Below, piece after piece: positions 31,421 to 40,741 of a DNA stretch of 64,000 bases (positions are counted from its first letter, which is position 1; every line of letters begins with the position of its first letter). A program made the position numbers and the translations under genes. The DNA lies in contig JACQDV010000057.1 in assembly GCA_016200915.1 (NCBI GenBank), positions 1 through 64,000 of the forward strand, written 5' to 3'. The notes under the pieces are model-generated. The model searched no databases. It saw nothing but the letters and a program-made list of their open reading frames with translations, and had not been told where the DNA came from. Source of the DNA: Sphingobacteriales bacterium. GTDB lineage: Bacteria > Bacteroidota > Bacteroidia > Chitinophagales > Chitinophagaceae.

Positions 31421-31717
31421 ATGCACAATTATATCGTCAACGCTTCTATTCAGATACTTCCGGTTGGTACAGCTAAACATCCGTATAGCTGGGTTGATGA
31501 TGCTATTGCCGTTATTCAGCAATCAGGTATTAAATATGAAGTGGGACCTTTTGCCACGGTGATTGAAGGAACATATAAAGAAATAATGAAAGTTATTGAC
31601 GATGTAAATGAATATCTTGTTTCCAAAGGATGCGAAGAATGGATTAGCAGTTTGCAGATACATATCCGCAGTAATGGTGATATTACTGGTGATGAAAAGA
31701 CAGATAAGTTTAAGTAG
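31421..31717 (+). CDS. MTH1187/YkoF-type thiamine-binding domain protein
   Basis: 98 residues. NASIQILPVGTAKHPYSWVDDAIAVIQQSGIKYEVGPFATVIEGTYKEIMKVIDDVNE matches the DUF77/MTH1187 ferredoxin-like family that binds thiamine or related ligands. Cytosolic. Convergent with the dipeptidase gene (one-base gap). Confidence 0.8.
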   Translation: MHNYIVNASIQILPVGTAKHPYSWVDDAIAVIQQSGIKYEVGPFATVIEGTYKEIMKVIDDVNEYLVSKGCEEWISSLQIHIRSNGDITGDEKTDKFK

Positions 31718-31718
31718 A

Positions 31719-32456
31719 TTATAATTTCAGTTTCTTCAGTTGCTTAAAACTCAAATTCATTACCTCATATTCTTTCCAATCAACCCAGAAATAATGCCAC
31801 CATTCGGTATCAAATGGTTTAAAACCATATTTCTCCATGGTTGATTTCAGCAAATGGCGATTGTTTAATACTTGCTCCGGTAAATTTTTAAAAACATGAT
31901 GAGCAGAATCGGTGAAATTATCAAAACCGGTTCCCATATCTAATTCTTTGCCGGTCTTTAAATCAATAATAGTGAGATCAGCAGCGATACCTCTGTTATG
32001 TCCGCTTCCTTTAGCAGGATTCGCAGTATAACGTTCATCCTTCACCAGTTCCCACATATATTCAGTTGCAGTGTACGCACGATATGCATCCCATATTTTC
32101 AATCCATAACCTTTTTCATTTAAGTCCTTTTGCACCTGTGCTAATGCATTGGCCGCAGGCTGCCGCATATAAGTAGCAGTTACTTTAGGATAAATTTTTG
32201 TGTGAGTAAAATTATTGGTGGTGGCATACACCAGGTTCAGCACAATATTGGGGATCACTTTTTTCAGATTCACCAGTCTTTTAGCAGAATCGTTTGCAAC
32301 TGTTTGCTTATAATCAGCAACTTTAGTAATAACTTTTAATCCGTATTTATTGGGTTCTGTGTTTTGTGCCAGCAAATGACTGGGAGTGGATAAAAAAAAT
32401 CCTTCTGTAAAAAACATTAATAGCAGCAGATACTGTAATTTCCGTTTGGTAACCAT
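31719..32456 (-). CDS. VanX-type D-alanyl-D-alanine dipeptidase (M15 family)
   Basis: 245 residues with a signal peptide (about 1-31, HLLAQ). The Zn site is SGHNRGIAADLT (His and Asp ligands) and EWWHY (catalytic Glu and His), as in VanX/DdpX. IWDAYRAYTATEYMW matches the upstream conserved strand. Releases D-Ala from D-Ala-D-Ala, probably for peptidoglycan recycling or nutrient use; vancomycin resistance is not implied because vanH/vanA are absent. Divergent from an L,D-transpeptidase gene. Confidence 0.88.
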   Translation of the reverse strand: MVTKRKLQYLLLLMFFTEGFFLSTPSHLLAQNTEPNKYGLKVITKVADYKQTVANDSAKRLVNLKKVIPNIVLNLVYATTNNFTHTKIYPKVTATYMRQPAANALAQVQKDLNEKGYGLKIWDAYRAYTATEYMWELVKDERYTANPAKGSGHNRGIAADLTIIDLKTGKELDMGTGFDNFTDSAHHVFKNLPEQVLNNRHLLKSTMEKYGFKPFDTEWWHYFWVDWKEYEVMNLSFKQLKKLKL

Positions 32457-32505
32457 GTACCCTTTTCCTGTGAAGATAGGTTGTTTTTAAATTTATCGTT
32501 ATTAC

Positions 32506-34200
32506 ATGAATCATCGTTTGTCCGGTTTTTTAGTGGCCTTTATGCTTACCTCAGTTTTATTAAATTCCTGTGGTAACCATAGTTCTGTAAAAAAAGAAGA
32601 TATAGTGGAAGAGCCGGAGAACATGGATACCCGTAAAGCAGAAGACATTTCAGATATTGTAATGTTTGCACTGGAACATGAAGGGAAAGTAGATGACAGT
32701 ATAAAGATATCCAATCCTTCATTGATTCAGGATTATTACAAAGGGAAAGATTATAAAGGCGTTTGGAGTGAACAGGAAAACTGGTTGCCGGTAGCTGATT
32801 CTATGTATTCATTTATTGAACATTCAAGGGAGTATGGATTATTCCCTTCGGATTATAATTATAAAAATTTAAAAAAGATACATCAGCAATTTATTACGGA
32901 TAGTTTGTCAACTAAAGATGCTGCTTTATGGTCAAAGGCTGATGTGATGTTTACCGATGCTTTTTTTAGCATTGCTTCTCATTTGCATATTGGCCGATTG
33001 GGCAAAGACAGCACTTATTTAAATCCTGACAGTGTATTGGCAGAAGGTTTCTTTTTTCATAACCTGGAAAATGCATTGAAAAAATCAAACATAAGAGAGG
33101 TAGTTGATTCATTAGAGCCTAAAATACCAGCGTACAGGGAACTGCGTTATGCTATTAAATCTTTTTTGGACTCAGCTGATCTTGAAAAAAAATACACCTG
33201 GGTCTCTTATCCGTTTAAAGACTCATTGGCTTTTATAAAATCGCTGGTAAAAAGATTACAGGAGTATGGAGCACTTTCAACTGAGATAAAGAATGTTGAT
33301 ACCAGTTTACTCAAATCCACCATTGCAAAAATTCAAAAAGCCCGGGGACTAACTGCAGATGGTAAACCCGGAGCACAGTTTATAAGAATGCTTAATAATA
33401 CAGATGCCGAAAAGTTTAAACGATTAGCCATCACGTTAGACCGGTATAAGCAATTACCAACCAAAATGCCAGAGACATACCTGCTGGTAAATCTTCCAAG
33501 TTATTATTTGAAACTATGGAATAGTGATACAGTTGTGTTTGAATCAAAAATAGTGGTGGGCAAACCTCAAACACGAACTCCGGTACTCACCAGCCAGATA
33601 TCAAATATGGTTACCTATCCGCAATGGACCATACCAACCAGCATCATCGTTAAAGAAATTCTTCCGGGACTGAAAAAGAACCCCGGCTACCTGGCAAAAA
33701 AAGGATATATGCTGATGGATGCAAAGGGCGAAGAGGTAGATCCTTATACGGTGAACTGGGAAAAATATTCCAAAGGAATACCTTATAAAGTAGTACAGGG
33801 TAGTGGGGATGATAATGCCCTGGGGGTTTTGAAATTTAATTTCAACAACAAATACGCCGTTTACCTGCATGATACCAATCAACGCTATTATTTTGGCCGT
33901 GGTGTAAGAGCTCTTAGTCATGGCTGTGTAAGAGTGCAGGAATGGCAAAAATTAGCTTACTACATTATTGAGAGAGATAGTTTGGCTCTAAAAGAACCCG
34001 ATGCACTTAAGTATGGTACTGATTCTCTTAATGCATGGCTATCAAGGAAGGAAAAGCATACGCTTTTAATTAAAAATAAACTTCCTGTTTTTCTGCGTTA
34101 TTTTACTTGTGATGCTAAAAAGGGAAAAGTTGTATTTTACGATGATATTTATGGTGAAGACAAGGTTTTGAGGGAAAAATATTTCTCCAGCAAAAACTAA
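32506..34200 (+). CDS. L,D-transpeptidase (YcbB-like lipoprotein)
   Basis: 564 residues. Lipoprotein signal with lipobox LLNSC. Residues about 60-280 are a helical region with a peptidoglycan-binding-like segment (IAKIQKARGLTADGKPGAQFIRML). The YkuD catalytic domain begins at LLVNLPSYYLKLW and ends with the active site SHGCVRV (His472, Cys474). Forms 3-3 meso-DAP cross-links or links proteins to the wall. Neighbouring dipeptidase and RlpA genes fit a cell-wall cluster. Confidence 0.9.
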   Translation: MNHRLSGFLVAFMLTSVLLNSCGNHSSVKKEDIVEEPENMDTRKAEDISDIVMFALEHEGKVDDSIKISNPSLIQDYYKGKDYKGVWSEQENWLPVADSMYSFIEHSREYGLFPSDYNYKNLKKIHQQFITDSLSTKDAALWSKADVMFTDAFFSIASHLHIGRLGKDSTYLNPDSVLAEGFFFHNLENALKKSNIREVVDSLEPKIPAYRELRYAIKSFLDSADLEKKYTWVSYPFKDSLAFIKSLVKRLQEYGALSTEIKNVDTSLLKSTIAKIQKARGLTADGKPGAQFIRMLNNTDAEKFKRLAITLDRYKQLPTKMPETYLLVNLPSYYLKLWNSDTVVFESKIVVGKPQTRTPVLTSQISNMVTYPQWTIPTSIIVKEILPGLKKNPGYLAKKGYMLMDAKGEEVDPYTVNWEKYSKGIPYKVVQGSGDDNALGVLKFNFNNKYAVYLHDTNQRYYFGRGVRALSHGCVRVQEWQKLAYYIIERDSLALKEPDALKYGTDSLNAWLSRKEKHTLLIKNKLPVFLRYFTCDAKKGKVVFYDDIYGEDKVLREKYFSSKN

Positions 34201-34203
34201 TAC

Positions 34204-34629
34204 ATGCTATTATTAAAGCCATTTATCCCGGTTTGCTTTGTTGTAGCTGCACTTGGATTACATGCCCAGGACAGCACCAAAACTAAAAAGAAAATAAGCC
34301 GGGTACAGTATGGTACAGCCAGTTTTTATAGTAATAAATTTGAAGGCCGTAAAACAGCCAGCGGCGAACTATTTAGCCAAAAAAAGCTAACCGCCGCACA
34401 TAATACGCTACCCCTTGGCACTTATATAAGAGTGACAAACCTTAGAAACAAAAGATCGGTAGTGGTGAAAATAAACGACCGCCTTCATGCAAAAAACCTT
34501 AGACTTGTGGACCTAAGCCGGACTGCAGCAACCCAATTAGGGTATATAAAATCTGGCCTCGCAAGGGTGAAAGTTGAGGTTTTAGGCAAAACACCGCCGG
34601 CAGAAAAACAAAAATATGTTAGTAAATAA
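34204..34629 (+). CDS. RlpA-like septal ring lytic transglycosylase domain protein
   Basis: 141 residues. Signal peptide about 1-22. The double-psi beta-barrel shows QYGTASFYSNKFEGRKTASGELF, LTAAHNTLPLGTYIRVTN and VVVKINDRLHAKNLRLVDLSRTAATQLG, as in RlpA. It has no SPOR domain. Follows the L,D-transpeptidase by three bases, so it is probably in the same operon and acts on the cell wall. Confidence 0.85.
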   Translation: MLLLKPFIPVCFVVAALGLHAQDSTKTKKKISRVQYGTASFYSNKFEGRKTASGELFSQKKLTAAHNTLPLGTYIRVTNLRNKRSVVVKINDRLHAKNLRLVDLSRTAATQLGYIKSGLARVKVEVLGKTPPAEKQKYVSK

Positions 34630-34687
34630 TTTCAGCAATTTGTTGATAGCCATTATTTTTGTCAAGATTTAAATCAAAACTTACTGT

Positions 34688-36025
34688 ATGAAGAAAATTA
34701 TACTATCAGTGTTAGCTGTAATAGGTTTCATCTATTCCTTTGCTCAAACAACTGATAATAAGAAAAGATCTGCCATTGGCGTTCACTTCACTCTTACTGA
34801 TTTTAAAACGGCTGCTGATTTAAGAAAATCAGGGTTAAGTTATGTTCTTAGAAAAGGGGATTATACAAATCTTTCATTAATGGATCCAGGCCTGGGAATT
34901 TCTTACTGGAAAGGGTTAACCAATCAAATTGATTTTTCCAGCATGGCTAATTTCTCATTTCTTAAATACCCCGTTCCTAATAAACCAGTTCCAACTATCG
35001 ATGCCTTTACAATCAACCTGGATGCTAATCTTAATTTTAAAATGCTTCCTGATAATTATTGGGTAGTCCCTTACCTGACTGCAGGCTTAGGAGCTACAAA
35101 ATATAAAGGATATTATTCAGCGTATATGCCACTGGGTGCTGGTTTGCAGGTAAGTCTTTTTAATGAAGCCTTTATAATGGTGAATACTCAGTACAGGGTT
35201 CCTGTTACCAGTTTAGGTGCATATAATCTTTTTCATTCAATAGGTATTGTAGGTGTAATTGGTAAGAAGAAAGAACCTGTTGTGTTACCTCCGCCACCTC
35301 CACTACCTCCGCCACCTGTTGATACTGATAAAGATGGTGTAATTGATTCATTAGATGCCTGTCCAACTGTACCTGGTCCTGCTTCATTAAATGGTTGCCC
35401 CGATTCAGATGGGGATGGTATATTAGATAAAGATGATGCTTGTCCAAACAAACCTGGTACAGTAAAATATAAAGGCTGCCCAATACCAGATACCGATGGC
35501 GATGGAATAAATGATGAAGAAGATAAGTGCCCAACTGTTGCTGGTTTGGCCCGCTACCAGGGTTGTCCAATACCAGATACCGATGGTGATGGAATAAATG
35601 ATGAAGAAGATAAGTGTCCTGCTGTTGCAGGTGTTGCTGAAAACTTTGGCTGTCCAAAAATTGATGAAGCTATTGTAAAGAAGATTGAGTACGCTGCTAA
35701 AAACGTTTACTTCGCAACTGGCAAATACACGTTGCTGTCTAAATCATTTAAACCTTTAAATGATGTAGTAAAAATAATGGCAGAGCATACTGAACTTAAG
35801 TTAGATATTAGCGGCCACACTGATAACACAGGTGATGCTACTAAGAACCAGGCATTGAGTCAGAACCGGGCAAAAGCTGTATTGGATTATTTGGTTAAGA
35901 AAGGCGTTGCTGCTGATCGGATTACTTCAGCAGGATACGGCCAGGATCAGCCAGTAGCTGATAATAAAACAGCCGCAGGCCGTGCTAAAAACCGCAGAGT
36001 TGAAATTAAAGTACGCAATTATTAA
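34688..36025 (+). CDS. OmpA-family protein with thrombospondin type 3 repeats
   Basis: 445 residues. Signal peptide 1-20. N-terminal about 25-195 looks like a small outer-membrane beta-barrel. A Pro-rich hinge (PPPPPLPPPPVDTD) leads to four TSP3 Ca-binding repeats (DTDKDGVID..., DSDGDGILD..., two near-identical DTDGDGINDEEDKCP units). The C-terminal OmpA peptidoglycan-binding domain is KNVYFATGKYTLLSKSF...LDISGHTDNTGDATKNQALSQNRAKAVLDYL..RRVEIKV. Links outer membrane and wall. Confidence 0.92.
   Translation: MKKIILSVLAVIGFIYSFAQTTDNKKRSAIGVHFTLTDFKTAADLRKSGLSYVLRKGDYTNLSLMDPGLGISYWKGLTNQIDFSSMANFSFLKYPVPNKPVPTIDAFTINLDANLNFKMLPDNYWVVPYLTAGLGATKYKGYYSAYMPLGAGLQVSLFNEAFIMVNTQYRVPVTSLGAYNLFHSIGIVGVIGKKKEPVVLPPPPPLPPPPVDTDKDGVIDSLDACPTVPGPASLNGCPDSDGDGILDKDDACPNKPGTVKYKGCPIPDTDGDGINDEEDKCPTVAGLARYQGCPIPDTDGDGINDEEDKCPAVAGVAENFGCPKIDEAIVKKIEYAAKNVYFATGKYTLLSKSFKPLNDVVKIMAEHTELKLDISGHTDNTGDATKNQALSQNRAKAVLDYLVKKGVAADRITSAGYGQDQPVADNKTAAGRAKNRRVEIKVRNY
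35479..35650 (+). repeat. 87-bp tandem repeat encoding TSP3 units
   Basis: Two adjacent near-identical 87-base units (29 codons) start with the CAATACCAGATACC word at 35481 and 35568. Confidence 0.8.
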
Positions 36026-36052
36026 TTATAAAGGTTGCTAAAACCTGCTGCT

Positions 36053-36086
36053 AAAAGTTCCCCCAACTTGTTGGGGGACTTTTTTA
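36053..36086 (+). terminator. Terminator of the OmpA gene
   Basis: TCCCCCAA paired with TTGGGGGA around a CTTG loop, flanked by AAAAGT and ACTTTTTT with one bulged base, then T-rich DNA; also suits the convergent recF. Confidence 0.88.
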
Positions 36087-36103
36087 TTTTCAGAAACCCG
36101 GTG

Positions 36104-37189
36104 TTAGCTTAAATCAATAACCTGGAACGGAATGGATAATTGGCCAAGCGAGTTTTTGATTCTTTCTTTATGCGTATCGGTAATAAATACCTGTGCATTG
36201 TTTTCTAAACATACCCGGCGAAGTAAATTATCCATTCGCTGATCATCTAATTTTTCAAAAACATCATCCAGTAAAAGGAGCGGAGCAAAACCTTTATTGT
36301 CTTTTAAAACATCAAATTCAGCCAGCTTCAAAGCAAACAGCAAACTTTTACGCTGACCCTGCGAAGCGACCGATTTAAATATTTGTTCATTTAATTGTAT
36401 TTGCAGGTCATCTTTATGTATTCCGGTATTTGATCGCTGCAAGGCAAAATCTTTTTGTCTGTACTGTTCAATCAGCGATTCAAATGAAAAATCATTTAGC
36501 TGGCTTTCGTACTGCAGGGATACTGTTTCATTGTTATCTGCAATGTCAACGTAAAGTTTTTGAACTTTCGGAATAAAAGATGCTAAAAATTCTTTTCTTT
36601 TGGTATGAATTATATTGGCAGGCTGTATTAGCTGATGGTCTATAATGTCAAGCAGGTTCCAGTCTGTTTTACCGGTTTCAGCAACCGATCTTAATAAACT
36701 GTTTCGTTGCTGTAATACTTTGGTATAGATAATAAGATGCTGCAGGTAATCAGCATCCAGTTGCGATAACATGGTATCAAGAAACTTTCTTCGTTCTTCA
36801 CTTCCTCCGGTAATTAATTCAACATCATCCGGTGCAATCATTACACAGGTAAACTGACCAATATGCGATGAAAACTTTTCGTACAATACATCATTTAATG
36901 AAATTTCTTTTCTGCCGGAACCCCGATAGACAGCAACTACCTTCTGATCTTCTCCCTGTTTTTCGAAAAGGCCTTCAACCCGAAAACCTTCTTTGTTGAA
37001 TTGTGTTGCCTGCGGATCAGTATTACTGAAATAACTTTTTGTAAAGCTGAGATAGTGGATGGCATCAATCAGGTTAGTTTTACCAATACCATTTCTACCA
37101 GTAATTGCCACAATTTTCCCGTTAAAATCGAAAGAACGAAAATCGTAGTTCTTAAATTGGGTTAATGATATTTTCTTCAGCAAAAGCAT
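36104..37189 (-). CDS. recF: DNA replication and repair protein RecF
   Basis: 361 residues from the ATG at 37189 (MLLLKKISLTQFKNYDF is the canonical start; a longer reading to 37240 adds 17 residues). The Walker A motif is GRNGIGKTN; LSFTKSYFS and GSEERRKFLDTMLSQLD follow; the ABC signature SQGQRKSLLFALKLAEF and Walker B LLLLDDVFEKLDD are near the C-terminus. Loads RecA at single-strand gaps. Followed on the minus strand, convergently, by the OmpA gene. Confidence 0.94.
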   Translation of the reverse strand: MLLLKKISLTQFKNYDFRSFDFNGKIVAITGRNGIGKTNLIDAIHYLSFTKSYFSNTDPQATQFNKEGFRVEGLFEKQGEDQKVVAVYRGSGRKEISLNDVLYEKFSSHIGQFTCVMIAPDDVELITGGSEERRKFLDTMLSQLDADYLQHLIIYTKVLQQRNSLLRSVAETGKTDWNLLDIIDHQLIQPANIIHTKRKEFLASFIPKVQKLYVDIADNNETVSLQYESQLNDFSFESLIEQYRQKDFALQRSNTGIHKDDLQIQLNEQIFKSVASQGQRKSLLFALKLAEFDVLKDNKGFAPLLLLDDVFEKLDDQRMDNLLRRVCLENNAQVFITDTHKERIKNSLGQLSIPFQVIDLS

Positions 37190-37264
37190 TCCCCTGCAAT
37201 ATAATTTAGTTTGAAATGAAGTGGTAATAAAAAACGGCATACTCCCCGGGGACTATCAAAATAA

Positions 37265-37741
37265 TTATTTCTGCAAATTGTAAACTTCATAGGGGCAATT
37301 ACATTTACAGGATGTATCTGGTATTATAAACAGAGAGATGGTTTGCTTACGGGAATGAAGTGAGGAATTTTGTGGTATTAAAACCTGGCAATTCCATTGT
37401 TCATATATGTCAACCAGGTTAATGTGGAAATTAAATGTATTAGCCGGGTTTTTAATTAAGGTATCAACGGATGCAGAATATCTTGTTTTATAAACCAGTT
37501 TGTCATCGGTATAAAAAGAAAATTCCGTTGCTGAGATAATAAGTTTTTTAACCGGTAATAGATTTTCATGTTTTTCATTATCCGATAATATCCAAACTCC
37601 GGTTATTTTTATTGCTGAACTATCAGCCGTAGTTGCATTTTTTTGTTGAGTTTTATTACAGGAAGAATTTATCAGGGAAGTTTTTCCGGCAATGGAAGCG
37701 CCGGTAATCAGCAGTAAGGTAAGTTTTAAGATAAAGCCCAT
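37265..37741 (-). CDS. Small exported hypothetical protein
   Basis: 158 residues from the ATG at 37741. A hydrophobic N-terminus (FILKLTLLLITGASIAG) precedes a Ser/Thr/Asn-rich spacer, then a beta-rich domain with GVWILSDNEKHENLLPVKKLIISATEFSFYTDDKL. C-terminal DTSCKCNCPYE is a Cys cluster. The layout GVW...LxPxxxLxFxxxxFxF recalls the lipocalin-like DUF families of Bacteroidota; no firm assignment. Its 24-base gap to recF suggests shared transcription. Confidence 0.55.
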   Translation of the reverse strand: MGFILKLTLLLITGASIAGKTSLINSSCNKTQQKNATTADSSAIKITGVWILSDNEKHENLLPVKKLIISATEFSFYTDDKLVYKTRYSASVDTLIKNPANTFNFHINLVDIYEQWNCQVLIPQNSSLHSRKQTISLFIIPDTSCKCNCPYEVYNLQK

Positions 37742-37989
37742 GATATGAAAAGTTGTACTTAATGGCTTCTTTAAATCTACTACTATTTTTTGGTAATACA
37801 ATCAACCGGACAAAAATGTCATGTTGCATATATCAATATTGTAAGTGCCAATTACAATTTTTCATTTTGTTCAACTGAAGCACAGGCTTTGAAATGTGCG
37901 ACGCCTCTATCGCTAAATCAGGGCTGAAAAAGCCGGGAACATTAAAAAATCAGGCAGTTGTAAACTGTTTTCTGCAAGCTGAAATCCCT

Positions 37990-37997
37990 TATCTTTG
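37990..37997 (+). promoter_or_regulatory. Promoter -7 box (TATCTTTG) of pdhA
   Basis: TATCTTTGCC, same form as at lipA and def, 36 bases before the pdhA ATG. The -33 region has only TTT at a spacing of 19. The remaining 37742-37989 DNA shows no gene. Confidence 0.5.
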
Positions 37998-38033
37998 CCC
38001 CTCCCAAAATCAGCCTTTTGGGGGTATTCATCT

Positions 38034-39026
38034 ATGGCTACAAAGTTTACTAAAGAAACGTATTTGTACTGGTATGAATTAATGCTGCTGCTCCGCAAGT
38101 TTGAAGAAAAAGCAGGACAATTGTATGGTATGCAAAAGATTCGTGGTTTTTGCCACCTGTATATTGGGCAGGAAGCATTAGCTGCGGGAGCAATGACTGC
38201 TACTAAGCCTGAAGATACTTTCATTACAGCCTATCGTGATCATGGATTGGCAATTGCTAAAGGAATTACTGCCAGGGCCTGTATGGCCGAGTTGTATGGT
38301 AAGGCAACAGGTTGTTCAAAAGGAAAGGGTGGAAGTATGCACTTTTTTGGAGTGAAGGAAAGATTCTTTGGTGGTCATGGTATTGTAGGTGCACAGATAG
38401 GAACAGGTGCCGGTTTAGCATTTGCAGAAAGATATAAAGGAACTGATTTTGTTTCGCTCACTTTCTTTGGTGATGGTGCTGCCCGCCAGGGTATCTTGCA
38501 TGAAACATTCAACATGGCGATGACCTGGAAGTTGCCGGTGATATTTATTTGCGAAAACAATAACTATGCAATGGGTACTTCAGTTGAACGTACCAGTAAC
38601 GTAGTTGATATTTATAAATTAGCCGATGCTTATGATATGCCGGGTGATAGTGTGGATGGAATGAGTCCGGAAGCCGTACACGAAGGGGTGGCCCGTGCGG
38701 TGAAGAGAGCAAGAGAGGGTGGCGGCCCAACTTTATTGGAAATTAAAACCTATCGTTATCGTGGACACTCTATGAGTGATCCTCAGAAATACCGTACTAA
38801 AGAAGAAGTAGAAGAATATAAACAACGTGACCCGATTGAACATTGTCACCGTGTGCTGGTAAGTGATTTTGGTGTGGCGGAATCAGAAATTGAAGCCATC
38901 AATGAAAGAGTAAGATTAGAAGTAGAAGATTGTGTGAAGTTTGCTGAAGAAAGTCCGTGGCCAAGTGATGATGAATTGCTGAAGGATGTATATGTGCAGG
39001 AAGATTATCCTTTTATTGTTGATTAA
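38034..39026 (+). CDS. pdhA: Pyruvate dehydrogenase E1 component, alpha subunit
   Basis: 330 residues from the ATG at 38034; an upstream in-frame TTG at 37995 would be inside the -7 box. TPP motif GDGAARQGILHETFNMAMTWKLPVIFICENNNYAMGT, with ERTSNVVDIYKLADAYDMPGDSVDGM and the regulatory-loop TYRYRGHSMSDPQKYRTKEEVEEYK. Decarboxylates pyruvate and loads the E2 lipoyl group, so it depends on lipA/lipB. pdhB and E2 are not adjacent. Confidence 0.94.
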   Translation: MATKFTKETYLYWYELMLLLRKFEEKAGQLYGMQKIRGFCHLYIGQEALAAGAMTATKPEDTFITAYRDHGLAIAKGITARACMAELYGKATGCSKGKGGSMHFFGVKERFFGGHGIVGAQIGTGAGLAFAERYKGTDFVSLTFFGDGAARQGILHETFNMAMTWKLPVIFICENNNYAMGTSVERTSNVVDIYKLADAYDMPGDSVDGMSPEAVHEGVARAVKRAREGGGPTLLEIKTYRYRGHSMSDPQKYRTKEEVEEYKQRDPIEHCHRVLVSDFGVAESEIEAINERVRLEVEDCVKFAEESPWPSDDELLKDVYVQEDYPFIVD

Positions 39027-39079
39027 GTTTTATCTCAACAATTATTCATTTAAACAACAAATCAAACTAAACAATAAAA

Positions 39080-39805
39080 ATGAGCGAAAAGCAAAAGCTT
39101 TCCCACCGATTGGCTGAAGAGGCACCTGCCATTAAAAAGGCACTGGGTTTTTGGGAGAAGTACTCTAAGATGATTATTTATGTAAGTGCTGCCATCATCA
39201 TTTTAGGTGGCGGGTACTTAGTTTATAAATATATGTTTGTTAATCCTGCTAACGAAAAGGCAAATGATGCTGTTTATACTTTGCAGGATACATACGAGCA
39301 AATGATAAACGCACAAACAGACAGTGCCAGAACTGCTTTGGCCGATAAAGTATTAAATGGTGATGCACAAACTACCGGTGCTCTTAAGTTTTTAAGCAAA
39401 CATAGCCGTACGGATGCAGCTAACCTGGCTCATTTTTATGCTGGCCGTGCTTATATTGAAAAAAATGATTTTAAAAATGCTATCAAACAATTAGAAGCTT
39501 TTAATGCACACGGGGCAGATCAACCCGCAACAGCAGCATTAAAATTATTAGGTGATTGTTATATGCAGGATGGACAAAAAGAGAAAGGAGCTGAAACATA
39601 TAAAAAAGCCGGGACATTGAATGATAAAGATGAAAATTTTTCTTCTGAATGTTTGTATTATGCAGGTCAGGCTTATGAAACAGCAGGCAAAACTGATGAG
39701 GCAATTAAAGCTTATCAAATTATAAAAGATAAATATCCAAAAACTCAAAGAGGTTTTAGTGTTGATAAATACTTAGCCCGTTTGGGTGTAATTACCAAAG
39801 ACTAA
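39080..39805 (+). CDS. Membrane-anchored tetratricopeptide protein (YfgM-like)
   Basis: 241 residues. One membrane helix at about 31-51 (MIIYVSAAIIILGGGYLVYKYMF) follows a short cytoplasmic N-terminus. The rest is three to four TPR units (AHFYAGRAYIEKNDFKNAIKQLEAF, ALKLLGDCYMQDGQKEKGAETYKKA, CLYYAGQAYETAGKTDEAIKAYQII). YfgM-type proteins are linked to the Sec translocon and BamB; that role is inferred. Its stop overlaps the ribH start. Confidence 0.8.
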   Translation: MSEKQKLSHRLAEEAPAIKKALGFWEKYSKMIIYVSAAIIILGGGYLVYKYMFVNPANEKANDAVYTLQDTYEQMINAQTDSARTALADKVLNGDAQTTGALKFLSKHSRTDAANLAHFYAGRAYIEKNDFKNAIKQLEAFNAHGADQPATAALKLLGDCYMQDGQKEKGAETYKKAGTLNDKDENFSSECLYYAGQAYETAGKTDEAIKAYQIIKDKYPKTQRGFSVDKYLARLGVITKD

Positions 39806-40290
39806 TGGCAGAAGTAACTAAAAGTAATTTATATACTACAGGCATCCCGCACATACAGGATGCCTGTATCATTATTGTACGTACCGAATGGAATGCGGCG
39901 ATAGTGGATGAACTGGAGAATGGTGTTAGAAGACTCTTGGCTGATTATAAGATAAAGAATGTTGTTACTGTAACCGTTCCGGGTTGTTTTGAAATTCCTT
40001 TTGGTATAAAAAGTTACTGGGATAAGCATAAAACTAAAAAGAAGAAAAAGCCGGATGCCTTTATTGCATTAGGAACTGTTATTCGTGGAGACACGCCGCA
40101 TTTTGATTATGTATGCAAAGCAGTTACTGATGGTGTGGTGCAATTGAATTTGATGCTTCCTGTTCCTTCTATTTTTGGTGTATTGACTGTAGATAATCAA
40201 CAACAAGCCGAAGAAAGAATAGGAGGTAAGCATGGACATAAAGGAGAAGAAGCAGCACTGACTGCATTAAAGATGATTGCTATATCATGA
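39805..40290 (+). CDS. ribH: 6,7-dimethyl-8-ribityllumazine synthase
   Basis: 161 residues. RibH motifs: IVRTEWNAAIVDELENGVRRLL, VTVPGCFEIPFGIKSY, ALGTVIRGDTPHFDYVCKAVTDGVVQL (catalytic His) and GVLTVDNQQQAEER. Penultimate step of riboflavin synthesis. TAATG overlap with the TPR gene and ATGA overlap with the following lipoprotein gene indicate an operon. Confidence 0.95.
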   Translation: MAEVTKSNLYTTGIPHIQDACIIIVRTEWNAAIVDELENGVRRLLADYKIKNVVTVTVPGCFEIPFGIKSYWDKHKTKKKKKPDAFIALGTVIRGDTPHFDYVCKAVTDGVVQLNLMLPVPSIFGVLTVDNQQQAEERIGGKHGHKGEEAALTALKMIAIS

Positions 40291-40730
40291 TTAAATTATT
40301 TTTATACAGTTGTACTATAATTACATTACTATCCTGTAATTCAAGCGATTTAACAAAGGAGATAAAAGTAACAGCTTCCTCAGATACAGTTATCCCAAAA
40401 GATTCTATGAAATCGGCAATAATTCAGGATTCTGCAGATACTTTACTGCAAACACGAATTTGGAAAAAAATATCTGAAATAACTGAAATTAAAGAAGCGG
40501 ATAAATATATTGATTCGATTAGTAAGCATAAAAATCATATAGCTTTTTTGTGGGACGGTTATAATAAAGATTCAAGTGTTTATGTAGTACAGGCTGGATA
40601 TGACAATGATATTCGTTTTGAGAACTATTATTGGTTATATGTAAATCCTAAAACACTTCAGGTAAAATTTTATGACGTGGGAACTGACAGTGCTTATACA
40701 GTAGAGGATTTCAGGAAATTAAAAAAGTGA
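40287..40730 (+). CDS. Hypothetical lipoprotein
   Basis: 147 residues. Lipobox LLSC near residue 17. The mature part has a Ser/Thr/Lys-rich spacer and a compact beta-rich domain (HIAFLWDGYNKDSSVYVVQAGYDNDIRFENYYWLYVNPKTLQVKFYDV) that is recognisable in other Bacteroidota proteins but has no assigned role. ATGA overlap with ribH. Confidence 0.65.
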   Translation: MIKLFLYSCTIITLLSCNSSDLTKEIKVTASSDTVIPKDSMKSAIIQDSADTLLQTRIWKKISEITEIKEADKYIDSISKHKNHIAFLWDGYNKDSSVYVVQAGYDNDIRFENYYWLYVNPKTLQVKFYDVGTDSAYTVEDFRKLKK

Positions 40731-40741
40731 GAATATAAGCT

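Noticed and set aside
31719-32456. VanX-type gene as a vancomycin-resistance locus
   Set aside because: No vanH, vanA-type ligase or VanRS genes nearby; dipeptidases of this family are common in cell-wall turnover.
35205-35657. 150-residue minus-strand frame in the OmpA gene
   Set aside because: His/Gln-rich product of the complement of the TSP3 repeat DNA.
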